A stretch of 64,000 nt of DNA from Fusarium oxysporum f. sp. lycopersici 4287 (taxonomy: Eukaryota > Ascomycota > Sordariomycetes > Hypocreales > Nectriaceae): NCBI RefSeq assembly GCF_000149955.1, contig NC_030988.1, positions 2,290,858-2,354,857 of the forward strand, read 5' to 3'. The notes under the pieces are model-generated. The model ran no database searches. It was not told the DNA's origin and worked only from the letters and a program-made list of their open reading frames with translations. Both the position numbers and the translations under genes were made by a program. Position 1 is the stretch's first letter; every line of letters starts with the position of its first letter. Positions 22,801 to 32,356 of the stretch are shown here, one piece after another.

Positions 22801-23561
22801 TAAAGGTTGGCGGCGGGCAGGATCAGCGGTGTTAAATGTACCAATTCCTTTTGGTCTGCACTTGCCTAGTGTCTGTGCATGCGTCTGTGTCTCTTCTCCC
22901 CAATACCTGACCAACTCACCTCCCCAGCTGATTTCTTTGTCTTCCAATCACATCCACTCGAGGCAGTCCACGAATAGTAGGCTTTGGAAGCCAGTCCGTT
23001 ATTGTATAGCCAATAGCAGCTCTTGTTTTTGAGACGATCCCCTCCTGCAAACTGGCCCCCTCTCAAAGTTAGCTTCTCCCATGCTTCCAATGTTTTTATT
23101 CTCTGGTGCAACAACCATTAATGGCCCCTTATTTCTCCTCACCAGGTACAAATGCCACCTGGCCCCGGGACCAAGACGTTACCTGTCCGGGCTATCCACT
23201 TTAGCTTCGACGTTACTTGTCTCTACTACTCAGCTCTCAGCTTTTGTCGCCATCTGACATGGGCTCTTTTTTCTTACCTCTCTTTGCCGGTAGTGAATTG
23301 AGCTCGTAACATAACTACGACAACAACTACTACTACTACAACAACTGCTACAACAGTAATGGGTAGTGTCTTCCTCAACTTCTACCATGCGGGCCATCCT
23401 CCTCCAAAGAATGGAGTATCAACCTTTGATGATTTTACATCAGATATCTCTCCTGCCTGTACTGTCGCGCTCAGACATGACTTATATAAACCAAGGTCAC
23501 ACCGCAATGAGCACATACGGTACCCTACCACAAGTGCGGTGGGAGCAGTGGTGTTTCCTTG
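22769..23561. promoter_or_regulatory. Divergent intergenic region between two bZIP genes
   Basis: About 800 bp separate the bZIP A start from the recognisable frame of bZIP C. It contains CT-rich tracts (22890-22960) and a CTACTACTACAACAAC tract (about 23320-23350), like fungal promoters and 5' leaders. An ATG at 23359 opens a 67-codon frame that could hold a first exon of bZIP C. Confidence 0.4.
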
Positions 23562-24023
23562 ATGATACTATCTTTCCCAAATCCTCCGAGATGGCTGGTT
23601 CCCAATGTTGACGCGCCAGAAGAGCCCCAATTCAACAACGACAGCAGCACCTACTACTACACGTACAAACCAGAATATTCAACGCAATGGGCCTCATCTG
23701 CTACCTCCATGCAAGGGTATCCCATTCCGTCCCCAGCTACCGAGTCTACCTGTTCAGAGATGTCGACCGGCGGCTCAGAAAGCCGGCGCGGCTCTTCATC
23801 GACTCAATCCGACAAGCACCAGCAAAACACAAACCAGCCTGCTGCTACCAAGTCTACAAGGCGTGGTTCCAGCAAGAAGAAGGAGGCGGGGATAAAAGAT
23901 AACGGTAGGAAAACAAAAGCTCGTGCCAAGGCCCAACCCGCTCCTGAGCCTATGAGCACCTTCCCCCAGAGTGAAGGCATGGATGACTACAACAGGCGAA
24001 TCCAGCAAAGGAACAGGATCGCC
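23562..24023 (+). pseudogene. bZIP transcription factor C, truncated in its basic region
   Basis: The frame from ATG 23562 encodes a Tyr/Ser-rich N-terminal region (STYYYTYKPEYSTQWASSAT), a Lys-rich segment (KKKEAGIKDNGRKTKARAKA) and then DDYNRRIQQRNRIA. That last motif is the start of a bZIP basic region of the NRRIQxRNRIA type found in fungal bZIP proteins. Precisely after the Ala codon at 24021-24023 the sequence becomes LINE-A, and the remaining basic region and zipper are missing. An upstream first exon is possible, but its splice sites are unclear. Without dimerisation and most DNA contacts it should not function. Confidence 0.78.
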
Positions 24024-25023
24024 TTATATCACCCATCCTCATGACCAAGAATAGACACTCGCAGGAACGAAGAAGGACAGGAAATCACTCATGATCTTTC
24101 AGGCTAACGTCGGCAAGATCCCTCTGGTCCACGACTGCGCCCTGGCGCTAGCTGACTCCGAACGATACGATAATATCCTTCTGCAGGAGCCATGGACAAC
24201 CTTCACAAGCACTCGTTGTCTCGCCAAAACCCACCCGGCATATGACACATTCACACCTATCGCAACGTGGGACAGGAACGACACTTGGCCTAGAGTCATG
24301 ACACATGTCCGACGAGACCTAAGGCTTCTGGCAGATCAGATTCGGTCCTTTCAGACTCGAGATACGCTTTGGCTTACAATTAACGGCATGAATATAGTCA
24401 ACTTCTATTGCCAGAATGGCAAGAAGGAGGCCCTGGATATACTGCTATGATGGGCTGTTCCAGAATGATGCCTCGTTGCTGGTTACTTTAATGCCAGACA
24501 TCATAGCTGGCAAACGGGCCACGCCACCGACCGCGGCCAAGAAATTGCAGATTTGGTATCAGGAAATAACCTCTACATACTGAACAGTCTAAGCATACCA
24601 ATAACTCCGCATGGACATACTATTGGTCTTGCCCTTACGAATATCCCTCTCGCTGAGGCCTCTGTCGAGGACCACCTTGCGAAAAGCTCCGACAACTTCA
24701 CACACAGCTTGGCCTCTCTCTGACACCAGGCCAGCCCCGATGCAACCTGGTCGGATCCACGTAACGACAAATGATGAACTCAAACGATGTGTCGAAATCG
24801 TAGAGCTTGGTGATATAGAAATTCCCCTCGCGTATTCGCCCACCAGCGGAGTTGGACGACCTTGCCTCTGCAATCAGAAGAATCTACCCTCTCGACTTCA
24901 ACCACGAGGTTCGGATGGTCAAACAGGAGTTCCACTGCGTGATTCGACGAGCCAAGAGACTACCGGCAAAATCTCATCGACAGTTTGTCCGACAGCAGTG
25001 CTGTCCTTAAAGCCGTTCGGTGG
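24024..25023 (+). mobile_element. LINE-A fragment, copy 2 (endonuclease part)
   Basis: The frame at 24091-24450 gives the EEP endonuclease start (QANVGKIPLVHDCALALAD, ILLQEPWT) through INGMNIVNFYCQN. In broken frames it then gives YFNARHHSWQTGHATDRGQE (24490-24540) and finally NDELKRCVEIVELGD at 24770-24815. It is the same family as 3789-5457 but retains the segment deleted there. It is cut on the right at about 25020 by MULE sequence. Nonsense codons and shifts make it dead. Confidence 0.82.
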
Positions 25024-25422
25024 TAGAATTGAATCTGGGTTTTGACGGATATAGGCCCTGATATTCTTAGAAGGCACCCCAGCACTTGCAAGGCTAGCAA
25101 CCGTAGACTTCTCCTTACTAGATAGTTTCCGGTGTGTTGGATGAGCAGATGGATCCAGGCTTGACTCGTGGCTACGTGAGGCAAATCGTCTATCCGGGCG
25201 ATGCCTTAAGGACCAAGTAGTCTTATCCCGTGATTCCTTGGCGATAATAGAAAACGGATAGTTCGTTCCTCGGGTAGTAGTCTTGCGCTGGCCATCCCTT
25301 GAGGCACTAGGAGGATGGTACCATCTATCACATGCGTAGGTGACCAACTGCCTCCCGCTAGTTGACTACGAAGATCTCCCAGTTGTGAACGCGTATTCTC
25401 TGGGTGCCGCCCATGCATTGAT
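25024..25422 (-). pseudogene. MULE-type transposase N-terminal fragment
   Basis: On the minus strand the sequence reads VTYACDRWYHPPSASRDGQR, RGTNYPFSIIAKESRDKTTW, SLRHRPDRRFASRSHESSLD and SSKEKSTVASLASAGVPSKN, matching the FAR1-like zinc-binding start of fungal Mutator-like transposases. The frame is split by a shift near 25345. The catalytic domain is missing, cut by the LINE junction at about 25020. It lies immediately downstream of the FlbA-like stop codon. Confidence 0.72.
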
Positions 25423-25426
25423 AGCC

Positions 25427-27238
25427 CTAGCCCCGCTCAGGACCCTTTCCAACTAGGTCAAGCTTGTAGCCTCGTAATTGCTGCTCATACTTGGGGTTGC
25501 TCAGAAATTTTGGCACCAAGTCCTGTTTCTGTTAGCGTCTGGTCGGAGATCCCGAGAGCGGCCATTTTGGGATTGCGAGGTGGGTATTAAACCAAACTTA
25601 CGCTAGCCATCAATTTGAAGACAGCATTTTGGGCATCTTCAAATAGAGATATAACTTCTTGAAGAGTGTCGATCATGATAGTGTCCTGACTCACAGCCTT
25701 CGTCATCCGGGTGGTAAGGCTGTTCCGCAGCTGGTGGTCAATATTGAGCTCGGAAGGCGAGCCGGCAGCAAGGAAAGCATTATAAATTCTATACGCCTGA
25801 GCTATATTCTCACTCATAACGTCCATTGCGGCGATGTTGGGCTCCTCATGGGCAGCGCCCGTGCCCACCTTACAATTTCGTATGAACTTATCCACTTCTT
25901 GGTAGAAGGACAGATTTTCCTCGCAATATGTGTCTCGGCAGTGCTCGCAGAAGAGAAGCCGCACGGAAGGATCTTTCAGGATCTTGTCGAGTCGTTGCGT
26001 ATTGGAATCCTTGAAGATACCGTTCCGCTGGAAACCAGCGCTGCCCCCCCTCTCCGAAGACCGTGTTGGTGGCCTTGAGCCATTAATGAGATCCTTAGCT
26101 TGCTGCGTTAATTGGTAGATAGCACGCTTTCTAGGCTGGAAGACATTGTTCCCGGGGCTGGGATTCTGGGAAGTATATGTCCCGTCCTCGGCAATACACT
26201 CTATTAGATTATAAGCCACGAAAAGAGTGGCAACCGCAACGGCTTCACGCTCTTCCATGATGGTCGAATAGTTCATTAACCAGTCGTTTATAGCCTTGCC
26301 GGTGAAGGTATCGCGGTGGGTCTTCCCGTTAAGCTTAAGCTCAGCAGTAATCTTGACCTTGGTGGTATTATCCCTGTATTCGTGCATCGAGCTTGAATCA
26401 GCAGCGGTCACACCCGACATAGCATCGCAGCTATCGGCACCGACGAGCCGGCGAAAGATGATCTCGAGGGTGCCTCGGTCATGGTGAAGTTTGTCAGTTT
26501 GCGAATCTCGTTCAAGGAGAACAAGCCGCGTCGCTCTGAGATGAGTAAGTTCTGATACCTGCTTCTGCTGAATGCCATTTCTCGCGCAGAAACGGCCCAA
26601 TACAGTGATTCCCTTTGGTGTCAATTGCCAAACGGATCCCGCCATGGTATACACCTGCTGGTGTTTACCATCCGCCGATTCAACAAGCCGGGCTTCAACA
26701 AAGCGTTGGCAGATAGAGCGGGCCACATCCTTGGCCATTGAGAATGTGGTAGAAGTGGTTGTGGTGATAATGCGAGAGGAATCCTTAGGGTCGGGTAGAT
26801 GGTTGGATTGGGAGAATTTGAGACACATCAGGTTGTTGATAGCTTCTTCGGAGAGGAAGGTGTACTCGACCTTGATGAACCGGACGCGGTGGGCCGAGAG
26901 GGGCAGCAGACTGACGATGAGGGTAGAGAAGATATCCTTAAAGTCCTGTTGGGTGACCGAGTCAGCCAATGGCCAATATCATAGCGAGGAATGAGGTTTC
27001 GAGAAGCGTCATGGCAGTGGCGGCCATCCTTATGCTTCGCCGCAGTATGACAGGCAGGCGTGTCAAAAGAGTAGAGAGCCATCGTACATACCTTGCTGAA
27101 CGGTCGGCTATCGTCCGCCATGCGTAGCAAGCGCGACGATGCCTGATGCATTTTGATTGCGCAGGGAGAGTTGATAGGAGGCGGATGATTTGCCGGCACT
27201 GCTTGGAAGAACGAATTTGCTTTGCTGTATGAATTGCG
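25427..27238 (-). CDS. FlbA-like RGS protein with two DEP domains
   Basis: A paralogue or diverged homologue of Aspergillus FlbA, a regulator of G-protein signalling that speeds GTP hydrolysis by a heterotrimeric G-alpha and so controls growth versus conidiation. Exons on the minus strand: 27092-27238 (5' end uncertain), 25602-26945 and 25427-25528. The joins give ...DSRPFSK|DFKDIFSTLIV... and ...FKLMAS|KQDLVPKFLSNPKY... . A first DEP region spans VRFIKVEYTFLSEEAIN to LTPKGITVLGRFCARNG, a second spans DTFTGKAINDWLMNYST to FQPRKRAIYQL, and the RGS box spans LDKILKDPSVRLLF to NAVFKLMAS (with CEENLSFYQEV and SPSELNIDHQLRNSL). The first coding codons are unresolved: a TAG lies just before 27238, probably an acceptor, so an N-terminal exon exists upstream or has been lost. 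Confidence 0.83.
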
Positions 27239-27240
27239 CT

Positions 27241-28164
27241 AGACGGAAGAGACTGGCTTAGTCTATTGCTCGAACAATGGTGTTTCCCATGATCTAGGGC
27301 TCCGACGAGGTTCCAGAGCTGGTGAGCAGCCCCGTTGAACTGGCGAGGTCGTATAGCCGTAGGCTCCGAGATGGGCAGTAATGACCTTTTGGATATGATC
27401 GAGGGAGGCCGTAGCCAAAGCGGGAATGCCGCTCGACGAATAATATCTGAGTATAAAGACAGCAACGGTATGACGATGACCGTAAGGACATCTAATAACG
27501 TAGGCGGGATTGGGAGCAGAGCGGCACCGTCGGCTGAAGGAGCGAGTAGTACAGGATTGCGCTAGTGACAGCTACAGGATGGTTTAGATGAGAGATGCAG
27601 CTACATCTTTTAAGAGAAAACCCTCTGCAACTAGCCTCATTGCTTGTAGGTAGGGTCTTGCACCTTGACCCCCGCCTCATCTTATCGAGCATAGGGCTAG
27701 TAGCAAGGTTAGGGCATTATACCCCTAGAGCCACGCGGTCGCCACAAGAGACCTCGCATTGCCACTCTACAAGCTGGCGGGTGCCTCGCCCACTCATGCC
27801 CACCGGCTCCACAAACGATGAATGTAGGTAAACACTGTCGAAACGCTGCTTTGAAACAGTGGCAAACAGTAGATACTCTTCGTGGTTATGTTTGGAATCA
27901 TGATCAGATTTAAAGTTTGGGAAGCTTAGTACAATTTGTCTCAGTGTTGCCATATCTGATGCTATGCCTGCTTCTCCAATACCTCATCGTGACATGTTTA
28001 TATCCACTTAATTCGGTCCCTAACTCTATGCTCTGTCATGGCTTGTCACTGATTGGTCTATTCCTAATTCGACATAAGCCCAGGCCCCAGAGAAAACGCA
28101 CAGGTTAGACAGGAAATACAGCGGACACAAACCGAGACCCACCTGACATTATATCATGGGAATG
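27241..28164. other. 5' region of the FlbA-like gene, otherwise no gene
   Basis: Minus-strand frames (for example 27294-27491) may include missing N-terminal exons of the RGS gene, but I cannot recognise FlbA sequence in them. The remainder to 28164 has no clear feature. Confidence 0.35.
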
Positions 28165-28428
28165 ATTGGATACCATACTTCGCGATTGCATTCTGTATGA
28201 GCCTGAACCAGTCGCGAATCATAGTTGGGTCTTCGCATTTGGCCCTCCGATAGTCATATCTCCGCTGAAAATGCATCTTGAGATCTAGTTGCCGCTTAAC
28301 GAAATTGATAGCCCAACGCTTGCCAACTGGTGACGCGTCGCGGTTAGCAAGTAGTCGATTCGCCATTTCTTCAACACCACGCAGTCGGGGAGGAAATCCT
28401 CACGAATCTAGGTTAAGAATTTGCTGAA
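28165..28428 (-). pseudogene. Pogo transposase fragment
   Basis: The minus strand encodes GFPPRLRGVEEMANRLLANR, then GKRWAINFVKRQLDLKMHF and EDPTMIRDWFRLIQNAIAKY, corresponding to about residues 75-150 of the intact pogo transposase at 56682-58337. A TGA replaces the Arg codon in LDSRGFPP (CGA to TGA). The fragment stops before the catalytic domain and is abutted on the other side by a MITE. Confidence 0.85.
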
Positions 28429-28688
28429 CTATCCCTTTAGTCGGCATAGCCCTTCAGCAGGTATCTCGCCCCACTTGCCCCCACGTACAGTATGGTTACA
28501 AGAGCTTGCCCAGTATAGGGTTAGAAGGCTTGTCACCCTCCTGTAATAGCTCGACTTTTATCGCAGGTAGATAAGTTCACAGATTTGTGACTACAGGGCT
28601 TATCTATATACATTTGATGCGTATTGCCTGATTAGCTAGACTCCCCTGTTGTGACCGCTCTGAAGGGCTATGCCGACTAAAGGGATAG
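28429..28688. mobile_element. MITE with perfect 29-bp terminal inverted repeats
   Basis: 28429-28457 and 28660-28688 are exact inverse complements over 29 bp, containing TCCCTTTAGTCGGCATAGCC. TA dinucleotides at 28430-28431 and 28686-28687 fit a Tc1/mariner/pogo-type TA target duplication, giving a 254-bp core. No coding capacity. One end abuts the pogo fragment. Confidence 0.88.
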
Positions 28689-29942
28689 CGATGCGGAGCT
28701 TCCAGCGGGTACCGGCATCAGGCGCGATTGCTATGATCTGTTAGTTGCTATAACAGCCTGGGGTGAGTTTGACGCGGCATCGGCTCTGGTCGGGTGTGAT
28801 ATGATCATGAAAGTCTATACCGACACCTTCACAGTCAGCATACAGGTCGCGGGGTCAATAGACTGAGATTGGTACAACCAGCCACATGCCATGGCAGTTG
28901 GTCAGTCTCGATAATAGACCCTTGAAGGCATCTCCTCGGCGCAGACAACGAATCAGAATTGAGATCGATATTTCGCTGTAGCAAAGATATGGACGGAAAT
29001 GCGGAGATTGTCCTTGGATCCCCGGCGACCCGCACCAAATTCTCCGAATCCTTACGTTGATTAAGGGGACCTTCTCTTAGGACGAATCTTTCAAATGACA
29101 GTACTGTAAACTGTGGTCAAGCCCTTGACTAATATACGTTTGTGCGTTAATCCCTAAATGCAACATGATACGGCACTGGGGGATTAAACACGTCACCAAA
29201 GGCAGCGTGTAGCCAATAATGTCACCAGCACACAGGCCCAGAACTCGATTATCCTTCAGTTACTCAGTACTTACGTAGGTAATAATCCCCGCATCCCCGA
29301 ACCACCGACAAGTTAAGCGAGCCATGGAAACAGTAACTTAGGTCAAGCGCTCTTGACCGGATGTAGATGCTCCTATCTTTTCTTACCCCTCCATTTAACA
29401 TTGAGGCAGAGCTTGAAGGGTTTACAGTGTCAACCGAAATTACATGCATCTTACACGTGAGGAATAACAACACCTGGTGCTCCGTGTCGGCGCAAAGTAT
29501 CGTCTGTAGCTTGAAGCATTCGGACCAATCCAGCCGATTCATCTCCTCCATGCCGTTGCCTCGAGGGACACGTCTGCAACTGGACGAATGGCAAGCCGAT
29601 TGAGTCCCCATCGTGCTCATCGACATCCAGCTCCTGCTGTGGCACCATCCTGTCTTTGCCATAGCTTCTAGACGGCTACTACGGCAAATCTTGAGGCGCT
29701 TCTGATGGTGGGTTGAGTGTGTACTGTTGATAAGGTACACTCGCTCGGCGGGCTACAAAGTCGCTTGCGGGTACGCTCGGGATTGACATTGCCAATGGAG
29801 TGGTGGTGCTAAGCGACGTGCTCTCGTAAAATAAATATTACTGAAATATCGCCAACTTTGGCATGTACACGCACAATTTCTTTCAATATCCCATTGTAAG
29901 ATACGATCCGAATTGCCTCTAGAAAACTGCGCTCGACCCAGA
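28689..29942. other. No gene recognised
   Basis: Only short frames. A minus-strand frame at 29451-29648 starts with ATG and is hydrophilic (QELDVDEHDGDSIGLPFVQL), but I see no domain and no support for a gene. The right part holds the promoter of bHLH paralogue 2. Confidence 0.4.
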
Positions 29943-30997
29943 ATGGCTAGCTATGACTACCCCAACGAGCTTACTCTTCCTGGCTGGTATCAAGGAGACA
30001 ACCGGTATGAGGTAAGTCAACGCCTCCGGCAGTACGACTGAGGGCAGCTGCGTAACGGTCGTTCTGTTTCCACCCTCACTTACTTGTCAATTTGATTAAT
30101 TCACCCTGGCCTTGTAACATCCGAAATTCCTTGTTTCGTTAATCGCTAAAGCCAAACCCACAGCTACTCTCGAACCAGACTCTGGATCCAGGTACGGAAT
30201 ACGCCACAGCATGATCGATGCTTCGTCTGTACTGATGAATTACATGAGCTTGTGTTGTAGGCACTCCTTATGAAATACATGCTCTCGGCCACTTCACAGT
30301 AAATAATAATCAATCCTTCTCATCACCTCAGCCCACATCGGACTACTCGTCCTCCGATCAGTACATCCTAAACCTCCTCCTCTCCCAGCCCAACAGCCCC
30401 CTCAATGCCACAAGCGAACACCCTTTTCAGTCTGGCTCTGCCACAAGCACGGAGAACACGGACAAACGGCCAAATCATAGCCTATCAGTCACGGCAGACA
30501 AGACTCCATCACCAGGGGGCCACAGCAGCATTAGCACCGGCGACGACACCAACATCGACAACATCAAGAACGAACACAGCGGTAGCGGGTTCGCCGACGT
30601 CAAACTCCGTTCAGCATCCCGCAAACCCAAGAGTCCTCGCAAAAAAATGGCGCCTTCCTTGCAGGCTCGTGAATGCCACAACGACGTCGAGAAGCCGTAC
30701 CGCACACGCTTGAAACTGCGTTTTGAGAACTTGCTTGCCGTCTTGCAAGCGTCACGCACGAATGATGATGACCTGAGAGGAGCCAGAGCAACAGAGGTAG
30801 GATACGTCTTGAGCAGAGGCGAAGTTTTGGACACAGCGACACATCGTATCTTGGCATTAGAAAAGGAAAATGATAGGCTGTTCGAGGGTAAAACAACTAA
30901 CCCATGGAGCGGCGGTAAGGTATATGTATTGAGCTTACTTAAAACAGCTGTCAACTCTAATCTACATAATGTCTTTACCCCTGAACAGGATATATAA
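29943..30997 (+). CDS. bHLH transcription factor (paralogue 2)
   Basis: Three exons fit exactly: 29943-30011, 30164-30191 and 30261-30997, with introns of 152 and 69 nt (GTAAGT...CAG and GTACGG...TAG), giving 277 aa. It starts MASYDYPNELTLPGWYQ. A Ser/Thr/Asn-rich middle leads to KLRSASRKPKSPRKK, then RECHNDVEKPYRTRLKLRF as basic region and helix 1, an acidic loop, and LSRGEVLDTATHRILALEKE as helix 2. The basic region has a Pro (EKPYR) where EKQYR is usual, which could weaken DNA contact or dimer geometry. The last 20 or so codons diverge from paralogue 3, so an unseen intron near ENDRLFEG is possible. Confidence 0.85.
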
Positions 30998-31139
30998 ACT
31001 GACAATTAAGTTTGGCTTTTGATAACGTATATGATAAGCATGCGGCACAGATAGGTTTGAGGCACAATTTCAAATTTCTTAGTATTTACACTTTAGAATC
31101 TGCTACGGTATCAGGCATAGGTTTTCTAATCCCGGCTCC

Positions 31140-32210
31140 ACTCACAGATGGGTCAAAAAAGGCTATCTTTTTCTCCCCTTGATATACCATCAATCTAAGC
31201 TATTTCTACTATTTTGTATACATTCCATTTGCATCAATAACATCCTGACATCGTTCTTGCATTGTAGCTAGAAGGTGATCAGAGAAGGAAGCTTCAAGGG
31301 AATCCTAAGCCTCTTTAACTACAATCCGTAGCCGATCATATGACATCGTCTCTGGAAAGTGCACAGCGATAGTCCATCATCCTATTCCAAGCAGCTTCTA
31401 TAGGGTTCAAATCGGACGACAAAGGAGGTCATTCTATAACTTCAATATCTCTCTCCCGTAGCTCTCTAATAGTTAGAGCCGTCTTATGGCCTGGGGCATT
31501 ATTATGCATAAAATAAAGCTTAGTTCCCGGATAGAGACGAAGTCAGCCATCAACAATCGGGACAATATGCTGTTGGTAGGAATACTAATCAATACGGCCC
31601 CAATCCTTTTCCTGGAAGATACCTGGGGCCCGGGCCTATAAGCCCTGAAAAGCAGCCCCAAAACATCCAGCCATACTTCTTTTGTTCCCGTCCAATAATG
31701 CAGGTTGGGTCAAGCTCTTCGCCGGGCCTTCTTGTTATCCATATTGGCGTGTGCCTTCCGGCTGTAAGCCAAGTCTCATCGGACCATGAGATGGTCTTCC
31801 ATTGATCTAGGAACCAGCCGACATGGGCCTCAGCAACGGCTAGCCGTTTCTGTTGATTTGCCTCTGTAATTAGTGACTTGCGCCGTGCAATATATCTCTT
31901 AAAGTCAGCACGGCTGAGGGCATGGCAGATAGCATACCAAGAGCAGCTGCAACCTAGTGCTTGTGGTAACCTTTGGCATGACATCCAGCGCGCTGCTTTG
32001 GAGCTACATACGAATGTGATGAGGCCATCAACCTAAGAACCGGTTAGCTAGGAGGGAAAGAAGGAAGGAAGGAAGGAAATTCTCTAGCCTGGGCTTCAGC
32101 CAGTAGGGAAGGGCGCCCTGACTGGCGGCGAGGGGTTTCAGAAGGCGCCGTAATAGCCCATTGGGCCTGCCATTTAGTTGTCTTTAGCTGCGAAGCAATT
32201 TCTGTATAGG
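31140..32210 (-). pseudogene. Tc1/mariner transposase relic (second family)
   Basis: The minus-strand reading contains the N-terminal block (KTTKWQAQWAITAPSETPRR near 32150), then FKRYIARRKSLITEANQQKR, the first catalytic Asp in TISWSDETWL, WMFWGCFSGL, and in another frame a second Asp region (MHNNAPGHKTAL) followed by DLNPIEAAWNRMMDY around 31360-31420. Several frameshifts and stops separate these. It differs in sequence from the element at 6394-7757. Termini are not certain. Confidence 0.78.
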
Positions 32211-32356
32211 CATCAGCGCTGCCCTCAAATCAAACAAATCAACTCCGGGGTCATATTTGAGAAATTTGGTAACCCTCAGTGCTGGATTTGTTGTTTGAAA
32301 TATTTATTCAAACAATTCAAATATTTCAAATCTTACCGTCTACACCCTCCATGCTG

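Noticed and set aside
29264..29740. 158-codon minus-strand frame
   Set aside because: It starts with GTG, has irregular composition and no recognisable domain; its neighbouring frame looks no worse.
32040..32085. AAGGAAGG tandem run
   Set aside because: Simple low-complexity sequence inside the Tc1 relic; no structure beyond that.
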